Part shown: positions 35,152-47,013 of the stretch, piece after piece | Layout of the letters: each line of letters opens with the position of its first letter | How positions within the stretch are numbered: position 1 is the first letter of the stretch | Assembly: GCF_000204055.1 (NCBI RefSeq) | Contig: NW_006768786.1 | Coordinates: forward strand, 430,518 to 494,517 | Reading direction: 5' to 3' | Length of the DNA: 64,000 nt | From: Melampsora larici-populina 98AG31 | Taxonomy: Eukaryota > Basidiomycota > Pucciniomycetes > Pucciniales > Melampsoraceae | Translations under genes and position numbers: made by a program | The notes under the pieces: generated by a model | Seen by the model: only the letters and a program-made list of their open reading frames with translations | Told to the model about the DNA's origin: nothing | The model's database searches: none

Positions 35152-36084
35152 TGCAAGACACTCCTCATAACTGACAGAGACCTAACAGCAGAACAGGGGT
35201 GTATGTACAAGCACAGGCAGTATGTGGCACTGGTACTGCGTGAGTTAGAATTGGGAATTCAAATTCCAAAAATTTTAACTTGCATCTTTTTCACCACCCA
35301 AGTAGACATGATCACTTTATCAATCTCATTTGATTCTCAATTTATCTTTTGTCTAAGGAAAGAGAAATCTTTTTGCAACCACCCTCCCACCCAAATAGAA
35401 AGAGGAAGGAGGGAGTAAAAAGAAAAATGTTGAATCCCACCCACTGACCCAGGGCGCAAGGCAGGCCAGGCGGCTGGCTCACAAGAACCAACCCAAAGGC
35501 AGGGCTCTGCCACTCCCTCATAACACTCTCTGAAACTTTCAAAGTAAGATAGATGAAAGGGTGTTGGGTTCAACCTTTTCAGAACTTGACTCATTAAATA
35601 CCACTTGCTCAATTTCAAAGCTAATTGAGGAGTGGATGGTACATCCACAATGTGTTCATTTGAGTATGATAAGGTGGTTGTGTAATGATGAAAGCCACTT
35701 TACAATCAGTAATGGGCAAAGACCGGTGGCATTGGCATTTTTTCAGACACTGCTATCTACATAGGCAGGAATGACAACGCATAAGGCCAATGTGAGCCCT
35801 TGATGCGGCGCCCACCGCCCAGTAGTGCTAGTAGTATGTAAATAACAAAAGGAGATAAAAGGTGCCATTGAAAACAGCTTGACTACAAAAGCTCATCAAT
35901 GGAGACGTCAAATAAAAAGGGAACAGCCCCTGATACCCGGAGGCAGACCTGATCAACGGAGGAGAGGAGAGGTCCAAACTCATGTGAGTGGTCCATCTTT
36001 TTAGTATTTAGGTAGATAATCACTTATGATCATCAACTGATGCAGATCAGTTTTTGATGACAAAACTAGATTGAAGTTTCATAG
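35152..36084. other. Non-coding region
   Basis: No gene recognised. Short frames near 35337-35764 are not convincing. Confidence 0.5.
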
Positions 36085-36290
36085 CACTGCCAGCATAGAT
36101 GCCTCGGGTTGAGAAATCCGAGGCATCATCAGAGGCAAATCCTCGGACAGACCTTGTCCGAGGTTTTCGCCCGAGGTATTTTTTTGCCCTGGAAATAACC
36201 TCGGATCAAAACCTCGGGAAGCTTCTGTCCGAGGTTTTGCATCCGAGGATACCTTGGATTACAAAATCCGAGGTAAATATGTTGGCGGTG
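36085..36290. mobile_element. CACTG MITE, 206 bp, copy 1
   Basis: Starts CACTGCCAGCATAGATGCC and ends with the complement CACCGCCAACATATTTACC. A TAG duplication lies at 36082-36084 and 36291-36293. The interior is a series of CCTCGG/CCGAGG motifs in both orientations, giving a strong hairpin. Related copies: 46825-47013 and 62994-63199. Confidence 0.9.
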
Positions 36291-37087
36291 TAGGATGGTC
36301 ACTGATAGTTGAAATTTAGTATTGACAGGATAGCTACAAAGTAAGGATTCATTAAATGGTTGTGATGAAAATCACCAGCTTCATCATTTGAGCAATTAAT
36401 TTGATTTAGAATACTTTGAATTTCTGATCTTCGTCACCAAAAGGCTCACAAGACTAATCAAGATTAAAAAAATTATCATATCTCCTCTCTTGTACTTCAA
36501 CAATGATGTTTCACTTTCTGCGCGCAAAGTTTCTGCCCTGCGCGCAGGCTTTGAACCTTTGTGAGATTTGTTACGAAACCACCGCACTGGTGGTTCCGGA
36601 GTCAGATCTCGGCGTGGTACACGTTTGTAATCCTTTTTATCTTTCTGCAGCAATTATGCAGTCATCTACAAGCGGTTTCATTTCCAGAAAACTTCATTAA
36701 GGCTTTCGATTGCTCATAAAGCACATATATATAGCTCGGTATGTTGAAATCAAGCACACAGTCCGTTTGTGCAACTTCACCCAAGCTGTGAGCGCTACAC
36801 TGACTCGTTTGACTCAAAGCAGGATAAGAACATTTGATTGAACGGTATGACAAGGCTGGATTGTGACAACAGAGTTCTTGCCTGCATCAGTTCAAGCCTG
36901 GTTGGGTTTCTCTTTTTTGCTGACATTTTGAAATGAAATCAAGGTTTTGATCTTGGATATGTGTCAGTGCAATCATCTATGACAATGTCATTTGAGCTCT
37001 TGACTGAGCGAGAAAAATGAAATATTTTTTTCAAAAAAAGACTTGGTTTTTTTTTCTGTGATGAGACCAAAATGTAAAAGCAAAAAA

Positions 37088-37165
37088 GTACACACGGACT
37101 CGAACCCACTATCAATGATTCAATGCACTGAGACATGCGCCGCCTCAAACTACTACACTACGAAA
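37088..37165 (-). pseudogene. tRNA-like sequence (Pol III A/B boxes)
   Basis: On the minus strand GGTTCGAGTCC (37096-37106) is a perfect B box, preceded by an A-box-like TAGTGTAGTAGTTTGAGG, and the T-run after 37088 could end Pol III transcription. The T-stem and acceptor stem do not pair properly, so I read it as a tRNA pseudogene or the head of a SINE. Confidence 0.4.
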
Positions 37166-37255
37166 ACGATGAGTATTGTTGGGAATATGCATTATTGATA
37201 TTGCTGAACAAGAGCTGGGCTTGGCTGTACGGTCAATCTGGTCATACCAAGCTCT

Positions 37256-39453
37256 ACACCACGGAGTGGTTCTTGAGCAGAAATATCGTCGGTGAGGTCT
37301 GCAAGTGGTCGGGGTCCTGAAATCGTCGGATAATTGCCTGAAAGTGGCCTGTAAATGGCCTGAAATTGGTCTGTGAGAACCGGCTACATACCAGCTGCAG
37401 TCCAATCGAGTACCGTTGGTAGGCAGACTGCAGCTGGTGTACATGGTTAAGTCTGCAAAAGGGCGGGCAAGCGCCTGTCAGACGTCTGCCAGGCCGCTGA
37501 AAGGGCAGGAGCTCTGAAGTGCGGCCGGTTCTGGCAGATTGGCTGCCGCTCGACTTCATTTTGCCTCAACTCATCGGTTTGGGATGGCCCCGACAGCCAC
37601 AGTTAACAAACTCGGTAAAATACCCTGGGCAAGTTAGTTCACCCAACCATCTCATCAATCAACTCCAACAAGTCCAACATCATGAACAACTATCACGACC
37701 TGGGATAATCTTCCTCGATCAACAAAAGAATGGTTGATAACCAGGTTCAATTCAATCAATCAAATCACCACTTTCAATTGCTAACCTTCATCAATTTATG
37801 CTCAATTTCATTCAACCTAATTAATCCATCAACTCATCAAACTCTTTAGCCTTAACTTCACTTTCTTCAGCTTTAAATCATGAACTTATTCAACATTAAG
37901 TACTCTAAATGGATTTGGAATTCAGATCATGATCTCGTCATTTAACATTGATACCTTTTGATTCAAATTCATTACCTTCACCAACTCTTTCTGCCATCTT
38001 AGCCAAACTTGATTCTTGGTATTCGAGCTTCTGTTATCTCAATCAACTCCATTATCATCGATCTACTTGGTCAGCTTCTTTCAAAATGCTCTCACTGGTT
38101 TACCACAAATTTTTCTGATCTCAAATCATATTCTAATCTCGATTGGACAACTTTTGATTGGTACTTTAGGATCTTTGGTCATTTACGGACAGCAGCCTCG
38201 ATAACATCTTTTAGCCGACTTGAATTGTTATGACCCACAGCCGACCAATGTCCTTTTTATGGTTCAATGAGCTCGTCCTCCTGGTATAATTACTGATTTC
38301 AAACCTCAACCTTTGATTGACCTTCTCAAACCTAACATTTTACCTCACTTACCTTCCCTTAAGTGTTGCTCTAGAATTGCTTGCTCTATCTCTCAAATCT
38401 GGTTAGTACTTTCCATTTTCAGTCATTTTTGTCAAGTTAACTCAAATCAATCACAATCTAGTCGCATGGTACCTCTCAAACTACGAAAAACACAATTTTT
38501 CAAATCGATTTGTATGTAAAGTTTCCAAGACTCAACCAGTGTTCTTGAATTCAAAAGAACCACTGGCTTGATGTCCTGCACAATGTCCACTTGACATGGT
38601 TCTCATCAAGATTCCAAGTGTTCCTGGGTCTCTCTACATTCAGAGAAGATGGTGGTGCATGTAATCCAAGACGAGAACAATATGAAGATCAAATCCATTC
38701 TTATTCTTCAGAGTGATGTTATGATTGACTTGGAGTGTTAGCAATTACATCTGTAAGTGTTTGATGAACATTCAAAATAATGATCCACTGTTTTCTTGCT
38801 CACTCAATTAATTCCATCAGTTTCTCAGTATCAATACCGATGAAAGATCTCAACCTACATATCAATTGGTCTGCATTCACATTCACACTCTTGTTAAACT
38901 CTTCAAACACGTCTCTAATCTTCACCTGAGGAGCTCTCCACAAAACTTTCTACACAATGAACAGTCTTTGAAATCATCTACTTTCACACCCACACCCGAT
39001 CATTCCTATGTTCAACCAAAGAACCATGTTTATTCAGTTTAAAAGTAAAAGATTTGGATCTTCATATAATGTAGCTATTATACTTAATATTGTCACACAC
39101 ATCTGATCAAAATTATGATACTGTCAATAAAATGATTTTATTTTGCTTGTTCCAATTGACCGTCTGCTAGCCGCATTTCAAGGCTGGCAGTCATCTCACT
39201 GGCTTCTTGTTGAGCCTTTGCACTATCTGTGAGTGGTCTCGAGCAGGTCCCAAACCGGTGCAGACCGGCAGTCAACCCTCTACATCCTGTCTTCAGTCGG
39301 CCTGCAGGCTGGCTACAGGCGATATTCGAAAGGCCGTCTGCATACGGTGGGACCAGCGCCTACCTGCAGACGGTCCGTGACTATATAAAAAAAGGCCCGT
39401 CTGCAGACGGCCTCCGTCCCCGTCTGCAGATGGGCCGGACCACTCCGTGGTGT
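37256..39453. mobile_element. Candidate TIR element (ACACCACGGAGTGG ends), ~2.2 kb
   Basis: ACACCACGGAGTGGT at 37256-37270 is exactly inverted at 39439-39453. GCTCT lies directly left (37251-37255) and one base after the right end (39455-39459). GC-rich text with CTGCAGAC-type motifs lies next to both ends, unlike the AT-rich centre. No transposase is visible, and short frames at 37519-38519 look decayed. The TIR ends resemble hAT elements, but the duplication is imperfect. Confidence 0.45.
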
Positions 39454-39807
39454 TGCTCTCTGTGAGCTGCGCAGCGGCTTCGCAGCAGGCTGCGGCGAAA
39501 TTTGGCCTCTCTTGTCTTCTCTTGTGCGGTCGACCCGGTCAACCGTTTTAGCAAAGGTAGTACTCGGAGCTCGACCTGTAAATTTACAAGTTTCTCCGCT
39601 TGTCGCGCCTCTCGCAGTCTTTTTGCAACAGAAGACATTGGAGTTTCGTGTTAAATTTAACTCATACCGATCATAAAGTCCATGATCCTTTCAGCTCTCT
39701 AATGTGCCTACAAGAGAATAATCACTCATTTTTTGAACAATCATTATGCATTCATTGTCCATTCGTCTTTGCCTCTTTCTCGTTTTATCTTGTCATTCTT
39801 TTATAAG

Positions 39808-40834
39808 ATGCAGGCCTTTCTTCAAACAGATGAAGCCAGGTTAGCCTTCACTAAGTTCTTCAACCAAGCAGAGGTCAATTCTTTTCATGATGATCCAAAT
39901 TGATCTGACGTCTTTCTGTTTAGATCAGAGTTTGACTGAGGCGTACGTTCACTCCTATACAGGGGTGAGCAATGATTATTTCGAACAAAGCCCTTCACGA
40001 GAAAAAATCATGCTTCACGACCTTAGAAATCAGCATGAAATCGATCCTCAACTGAAAACAAACGGATTCACTGTTGAGACGCGGAATATACCATGGCTTC
40101 GTCAGTTTGAACCATTCTCGGACGACTACACAAAATCTTTGCAAGCTGATTCTGTTGCACTCGTCAAGGAACTGTAAGAAAATTTGCTTTGAAAATTCGT
40201 CTTGAATACATAATTAGGATGAGGACTTACCAGCTTTGGCCATCTACTCAGGACAGGATCAAGTAGCGCATTCTGTTATTCAACGACTATCAGAGGTCGC
40301 CCTGGTGAAGTATCTATTCCACCTACACCAATCATACACTCGGATTTATCACCAAAAGGGGCAGAATACTTGACAAGCCAAATCAAGAGATTAACACGAA
40401 ATTCGTTTTATACTGATGATCTCGACATTTGGGAAGCAATCATGGATCAAAAGCGTGTTGTTGTCTTCAATGTTTGGAGACCGGTTAAAGTTGTCGAAGA
40501 TAATCCTCTTGCTTTTTGTGATTGGCGATCGCTAAAGAAAACAGACATCCCGGATTTAGAAATTGAGCCTACAGACCTGAACAATTCAGTCCAACCATGG
40601 AAGTATGGGACTCATCAAAGATGGTATTATATGAGTAATCAGACACCAGAAGATGTATTTGTTTTTGTACAACATGACAGTAAGGGACAAGGAGAGCATG
40701 GAATGAATGTGCCACATGCTTCGGTGGTTCTAAAAGGCCAAGAAAACAAACCATCAACTCGGCAGAGTTATGAATTCAGGATTGCAGTGATTATGGATGA
40801 TGGATTTGTGTTAGAAGATGTACTCCCAAACTAG
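39808..40834 (+). CDS. CmcJ/AsaB-type (GA4 desaturase family) oxidase, 297 aa
   Basis: Three exons (39808-39873, 39929-40173, 40252-40834) give a complete 297-aa protein. The acceptors were chosen to keep frame: the second exon uses the AG at 39927-39928, since the earlier AG gives a stop. Family hallmarks are VVVFNVWRPVK and NPLAFCDWRSLKKTD, WKYGTHQRWYYMSNQTPEDV and HASVVLKG near the C-terminus. The family includes cephamycin CmcJ, AsaB and gibberellin GA4 desaturase, which belong to or derive from 2-oxoglutarate/Fe(II)-type oxygenases acting on secondary metabolites or toxins. The substrate here is unknown, and no biosynthetic cluster is visible around it. The protein is probably cytosolic. 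A diverged 340-bp repeat follows the stop. Confidence 0.88.
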
Positions 40835-40904
40835 AATCTAGGAGACCTCAACAGGGCTTCCAAAATCAAAGTTTTGACTGCCTTCTGATCAATCTTTTTG
40901 GACC

Positions 40905-41240
40905 CTCTATGTATGTACGAAGTAGTAAAGCTTACACCCACTGTTTATATGTTCTTGATTTCTGTTTGCCTTCTCCTATTCGCCACTACGCCTCTTGTCT
41001 CTGCATATGGTCATAGTGTCACCGTCCAGGCTTTGATTGACGCTTGGAATTTGTAGCAGCTTCACTTCGATCAAAGCGGCTCTTTGTCATAACTCTAGCT
41101 TCACGTGAGATATACGTTCCTTATCAACGTGATGACTATTTAGGTGTACTATTTCACGTTTAGGTGCAATCAAACATTTCACCTCCTATTGGCATTGGCA
41201 TTGGTTTTATTTAAATTTTAGTGAAGATAGAAACAGTTGC
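40905..41240 (+). repeat. Diverged ~340-bp repeat, copy 2
   Basis: See 25650-25985 for the shared blocks. It starts about 70 bp after the stop of the CmcJ-like gene, so it may be the 3' untranslated or flanking sequence of that gene. Confidence 0.65.
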
Positions 41241-41704
41241 ACCCAAACAAAGGCCGATGAAGCACCTTTGGAAGAGATATGTAAGCTAAGGAAGTTCGGG
41301 GTGGAGGGCTTCATGATTAGAAACCCACCTCGAAGAGTACAGAAGGGACAAAAAATCAAATCAATCAACACATTATAACCAAGCCTAACATCATTTGTAA
41401 AGATATTGAGCTTTCCTTAATTGCATATACATATATAGTATTAGAACTTGTAAACCCTTTAAAAACTTATTACTATATCCTCATCTGAAGGTAAACCACA
41501 AGAAAAACCCATTTCTATAATCCTTAAATCCTTAAAATCTAATCTCCAAAAAAACCAATGATAAAACTTTGATACCTGAGTGAAAAACACTAATGATACA
41601 AATCAACAAACAACCTTCAATAAGTTGGAAACCTCCACAATTACCTCTCAAATATAAACTACAAAACAAAAAGCATTTCAAATAGTAAATCAATCTACAT
41701 CTCT

Positions 41705-43899
41705 TTATAATTCATAATCATCATTATATAATCCATCATCACCATCCAGTTCTTTCCAACCTTCTGGATCCTCTTCCCAATCATCATCCTCATCCTCATC
41801 CTCCATCTCATCCTCACTCAACCCATACTCCTCAGTACCTAAATCCACTGAACTTTCCCTTTGATGCTTTGAATTAGTTGATCCTCCAACACTCTGAAGC
41901 TTAGTCTTAAGTGAGGTTTTAATAGGTTTTGTAATTTTCGTCTTCACTGGATCAGTTTTGATTTCTTTAATCGGTTTCGAATTAGATCCCTCTAAAACCC
42001 TTCTGACCTTCTCTTCACGTACTTTTTCTCTCTTCAGAATCTTTCGATCATTACCTGAAACTGCATCAAGATTAAGTAAATTCAAAAGTTCTTCCGAAAC
42101 AATAATATCTCCTTCTTCTTCTTCTTTCATCAAACCATCATCATTGATCTCTTCCAAATTTTCTTCTTCTTCACTACTTACTGCTTCATCATTTAATGGT
42201 CCTAAACTTTCGGAAATATTCGGTTCGGGTTCTTGAAAAATATTCGTCATTCTTAGTTTTTTCATTTGGATTTCATTAACTGGTTTGTAGGGTCTAACCA
42301 TTACTTTTTGAGTCCCGGTAACTTTGATTTGTTTAGTTTCTTCTTCAATTAGCAAAGGAGGTGTAGTAGCTTTTCCTTTTCCTTTCCAATCTGGTTTTGA
42401 TTTATTTACTTTTAGCTTTGAATTAATTTGTTGAGGAATCGTTGGAACTGGTTTTGAATTAGGATCTGTAGGTGCAAACGTAAAGGTTTCAAGCTCGGTG
42501 ATCACGCTGGTTTGACTTTGAGCTCCGAATGGTAAATCTGGCATTTTTGCTAAACCTTCTTCTTCTGAATCAGATCCATCACAATCTCTTGAATCTTTAG
42601 TTTTATTAACCGGTAAACGAGTAGACACGTTGAGTTGTGATTGATTTGTTTTGCGTTTGATTACATTAGAATTAGTCCGATCTACTTTAGTTCGTTTGGT
42701 AGTGTTTCTAATCACTTTTTTGATCGTTGAAAGTCCATCTAGATCAGGATCATTGATATCTTCATAAAAACTTGCATCTTCTTCACCCGGTTTCATTCGT
42801 TTCCTCTTGGCTCCTACTGGTATTCGGTTCTTATCTGCTTGTTGTCGTTGTTTTTGTAAATCTAGTTGTCCACAACCTGGAAACTCTGATAAAGTTCCGA
42901 TTGAATTCTGTGAATTGTTTGGAATAAATGGAATTGATGATTTGATATTGAGTTTGTTGATCGGATTTGGTTTAATGGGACTTTGAGTACTTTGAGTTGA
43001 TGCTTCTTGATCATCAAATAAACATCGGAATGGAAGTTGTCCAGATGGTTTAGGTTTAAAAGGAGAAGGACCCAAAATATCATCAGAATTTTCATCTTGA
43101 TCTTCAATTTCAACCTTTTCTTGAACTTGATTAACTTTAGATTGACTTTCATCTGTTCTAGATTTCAAAAAAGTCGATAAACCTCCTCCTCCTCCATTGA
43201 TGGTAGTCGTCGATTCAGATCTATTTAAGTTAGGTTTAGGTTTTAGGGGACTCCCGACTCCTATTAAATATTTTCTAGCTTTCGTACGTGGTGTATCTTT
43301 GGCTTGTAATAATAAATCGGCAAATAAATCAGGACTTCCTTTTCCTCCACCTGAATTAGATTCAAATGGATTACTCTTGGGTGTAGAAGTGGTATTACTT
43401 TGATTGTTCTTTAAACCTTTTGTATTTGTCATCTTCCCATTAGATTTTTTTCTAGGAGAATTCGAAAGTAAAAGTTGTCGAAGTTTGATAGGTGAATTTG
43501 GATTTTGATATAAAGAATTATTGATTTGATGAGATTTTTTTGTGTTTGATTTGTCTTCTAATCTTTGTTTTTGTGGTGTTGTTTGCATACATGATGTTGA
43601 TTCTGAGTTAGAGATATGTGTAGAAGAAGTTGAAGGTTTTGATGAATGGGACGTTTTTCGATCATTTGATTTTGTTGTATTATAAGTTGAATATAATTTA
43701 GCTACATCAAAGTAAATGAATCATATCTTAGTTTGATTGGTTCAGAATGCAAGTGAGTCAAGAGAATGAGTAGTTTACCGATTTCTGGATTTGATTTGAT
43801 ATCTGATTTGGTTGGATCTCTTCCATTGGATTTTTTGAATTCTCTTTCCCATGTTTTTAATTTTGATTTAATCACCGTTAGTTCCTGATTTGTACTCAT
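41705..43899 (-). CDS. SLD2: DNA replication regulator SLD2
   Basis: Exon 1 (43899-43779) and exon 2 (43701-41705) give 705 aa. The N-terminus is the conserved Sld2 signature: LKTWEREFKKSNGRDPTKSD, then NPEIAKLYSTYN across the splice. The body is disordered and highly charged with many S/T-P sites (NSPIKL, NSPRKK, GSPDLF, DTPRTK, GSPLKPK, PSPFKPK, QSPIKP), the expected targets of cyclin-dependent kinase. The C-terminus is strongly acidic (DEMEDEDEDDDWEEDPEGW). In yeast, phosphorylated Sld2 binds Dpb11 and brings GINS and polymerase epsilon to origins; the N-terminal part is homologous to that of RecQ4. The gene is complete. It is divergent from the prenyltransferase, 534 bp away. Confidence 0.9.
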
Positions 43900-44433
43900 T
43901 GTTTGATGGATTGCTCTATTAGTGTTGATAATAATGATAATGATAGTTTGATGAATGATAGACTGATGGAAGTAAGCATTGAGATGGTAAAATGGTAATC
44001 AAGGACAATCGTAACTTAAAATTTGGATAAACTACCTCATAATTTAATGTCTAATTCGAAAGGTACTTTTGATAACTATATTTGAAATCAATACAGTTTA
44101 GGAAACTACATTGTATGTTGTCTTTCGATCATTCTCAGCATCGGTTCGTAGCACTAGCAACTGTCATTGCAACCTGAGAAGGGAAACTAAGAAAGTCTTG
44201 AGATGATCTTCAAACTTATCCATCATCAAATATCAATCTCCTCAAAAGAAACTTGATCTAATCAACCCAATTCAAATCACACTTCAAAATCAACATCAAC
44301 ATTAAAAACAAAAGCACAGGAGTAATCTTGCTTCTCTCCTAAAGTCCCTCAGTCCACTTTCACCTAACAGGAGTCAAGTTCACTTTAACGATTAGGAAGA
44401 GTACATAACTTAATACAAAGCTCTGTCGAAAAG
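43900..44433. promoter_or_regulatory. Divergent promoter region between SLD2 and the prenyltransferase
   Basis: A 534-bp intergenic interval between two oppositely transcribed ATGs. No specific factor site stands out; AT-rich near 43915-44130 and CT-rich near 44320-44370. Confidence 0.5.
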
Positions 44434-45790
44434 ATGAAGTTTCAATTCAATATGCAATCGATTCTTTCAATCTTACCTAAAATGATACCTGCTTCTTTTT
44501 ATCCTACTCTAAGAACTTTGGTCATTCAAACCTTGAAACAAGGTAGGCGACCTCTCAATTTCTTGAAACCTCATACGCTCAAATGAAATTGAAACTGTTC
44601 TTGCATTCTTGATTTGTTCTTTTGGTATAGGTCCTACACCTCGTCATGTTGGTTTTATTATGGATGGTAATCGTAGGTTTAGTCGTACGAATGGAGTTCC
44701 AGTTGAAGAAGGTCATATGGCTGGATTTGAAGCTTTAAAAAGAGTAATTTTTCAATCCCTCTTTTTCTAAAGAAAATCGTATTAAAGAAGATTGGAATTA
44801 ATGATGTAATTTCGTTTGCTTGTTCGGTTTTTTTTAGGTTTTGGAATTATTATTGAGATTAGAAGTACCCAATGTAACAGTTTATGCATTTGCTATAGAT
44901 AATTTTAATAGACCTGCACATGAAGTTAGCAAATTAATGGACATGGCTAGAACCAAATTAATCGAAATTTGTGAAAGAGGGTAAGTTTTGCATGCATACA
45001 AACAAAAATTGATCGATTTTTTTGGGGGCAATTTTGAACATTTCGATTCAATGATTTATGAGACTCTTGTTTTTTGTTTTGTTTTTTTTGTAGTCAATTA
45101 TTGGATCGATATGGGATTAGAGTAGTGGTGATTGGTAGAAAAGATCTTCTACCAGCTGATATTCAAAATTCAGTAGCCAAAGTAGAATCAATGACAGCTC
45201 ATAACACACGGTAAGTTTTTGAAAAAAGCTTTAACTGATTTCGAACCCCCAAAAATCGATTCATTTCTTTTTGACTGATATTGATATGGATTTTCGAATT
45301 GGGTTTCTGTGATCTTAGTGGTTGTTTGAATGTTGCATTTCCTTATTCTTCACAAGAAGAAATGGCTACTGCCCTTTGTAGAACAGTACAAGATTCAATT
45401 TCACAAAACCAACCTACTTCGTAAGTTCAAATCCAAATCCCATGATCCAAACCCTTGCAAATCTTTCATTCTAACCATTCTTTTACCAAAAAAAAAACGA
45501 ATACCAGAATGATTGATATTGAAACAATAGGTAAACACATATACACATCCCATTCACCACCATTAGATATCTTAGTACGAACTTCAGGTGTCCGAAGATT
45601 ATCGGATTTCTTACTTTGGCAAACTACATTAGACACAATGAAAACTTCTTCAAAGATTGAAGCCTTAGGTCCTTCAGTTCATTTTGTGGACAGATATTGG
45701 CCTGATTTTGGAATTTTAGATGTTTTACCCATCATCTTGGGTTGGCAAGCTGAAGAGTTGTTCAAAAGAGGTTTTCAACTTCTGTTTTAA
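44434..45790 (+). CDS. RER2: Cis-prenyltransferase / dehydrodolichyl diphosphate synthase
   Basis: Six exons (44434-44542, 44631-44743, 44838-44980, 45094-45210, 45319-45420, 45508-45790) splice in frame to 288 aa. Family motifs appear in order: [12 protein letters not shown] (catalytic Asp), [57 protein letters not shown] and [19 protein letters not shown], then [12 protein letters not shown]. The third motif has Asp where most homologues have Glu (ENF). The enzyme adds isopentenyl units to farnesyl diphosphate to make the dolichol precursor for N-glycosylation at the ER. The C-terminal RxG motif is absent, as in Rer2/Srt1-type subunits that may act with a Nus1 partner. It is a complete gene. 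Confidence 0.93.
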
Positions 45791-46824
45791 ATTTATTTGA
45801 TGATTTTTTGAAAGGGATGGGATTTGCTTAATAGCTAGATCTTCAGAAGAATCTTTTTATAAACAGAAAGTGGTTTGGATGGATTGTAAAGGGGTTTTGT
45901 GTTGAAAGATTGTATTGAATTGTTTCTTACTTTGTTTGAAAAAGTTGAAGTTAAATTAATTATTGAATGTATAGAAATCATCCTTCTCATTGGCAATGCT
46001 CAATATCTGTTCATAAAGCAAACCAAGAACTAGTAAAAGAACTGACTTGTGGCATGCAGTTATCAGACTGGTTTGAAACTTTCATTTGATGCTCAAAGCA
46101 TTCTGGAGTTAGGCTGATATTATGGACCTTTGCCCGCCAAACTCAAGCAAATTGGCGCAGAGTTGGTGACAAGCTTTCCTGAATTGGTAGACCATAGGAT
46201 CTGGGTTTGGCCTGAAACACCCTGATAATTATCCTGATAAACCCCAAGACTGCATATACTTTATGGGTCTTCATGTATGTAATTTCAGCCCCACATTTAT
46301 CAGGCCTTTAAACACCTACCAATCAAATGATAGGACAAGGTATTTTCACCTCTTTTATCCTAATCCCAAAGGTGTCATCAAGACTCACAGCACAAACCAT
46401 CAGATGTTGCCGGGTTCTGCCCATTTCAGAGTTGTTAAAGGTTTGTACAACTGATTTGAAAGATTAAATAGTTAAAGTCCGGGTCAAGTCTTTGTGGAAG
46501 CTCAAAAGTCATATTTGTAGATCACTATCCTTCATAGGGGCATACATACCCAGGTCCTGTTATAGAATTACTGTCACTCAGAAAAAGAAATCTCTCCACC
46601 TCCCATTTCAACACATCCACATTTTCTTACACCACCTATCAACAATGGACATATGTAATGACTCCCGGTATATGAAGTTCCGAGTTGATACACAAAACAT
46701 TCATCATAGCTTCTTTCTGGAATGAATCAAATTCAAAAAAAGTTGTTAAACAAATCTTTGTTTATCTCAAAAATCTTTGGGTGTTATAAGGACCACACTC
46801 CCCTTCTGTTACTGTTACACACAG
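45791..46824. other. Intergenic with dispersed repeat
   Basis: 46492-46680 carries a repeat (GGAAGCTCAAAAGTCATATTTG, then CACCTATCAACAATGGACAT) that recurs in parts at 48545-48790 (reverse), 49130-49215 (reverse) and 49350-49420. No gene seen. Confidence 0.55.
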
Positions 46825-47013
46825 CACTGCCAGCATAGATGCCTCGGGTTGAGAAATCCAAGGCATCATCGGAGGCAAATCCTCGGACAGACCTTGTCCA
46901 AGGTTTTTGCCCTGAGAATTACCTCGGATCAAAACCTCGGGAAGCTTCTGTCCGAGGTTTTGCATCCGAGAATACCTCGGATTTTGTAATCCGAGGTAAA
47001 TATGTTGGCGGTG
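46825..47013. mobile_element. CACTG MITE, 189 bp, copy 2
   Basis: Same ends and CCTCGG/CCGAGG interior as copy 1, with small internal deletions. The CAG duplication lies at 46822-46824 and 47014-47016. Confidence 0.9.

Noticed and set aside
34971..35210. 79-aa minus-strand frame
   Set aside because: It exists only because the frame runs through the run of N.
41958..42236. 92-aa Ser/Phe-rich plus-strand frame
   Set aside because: Antisense of the acidic, Ser-rich SLD2 coding region.
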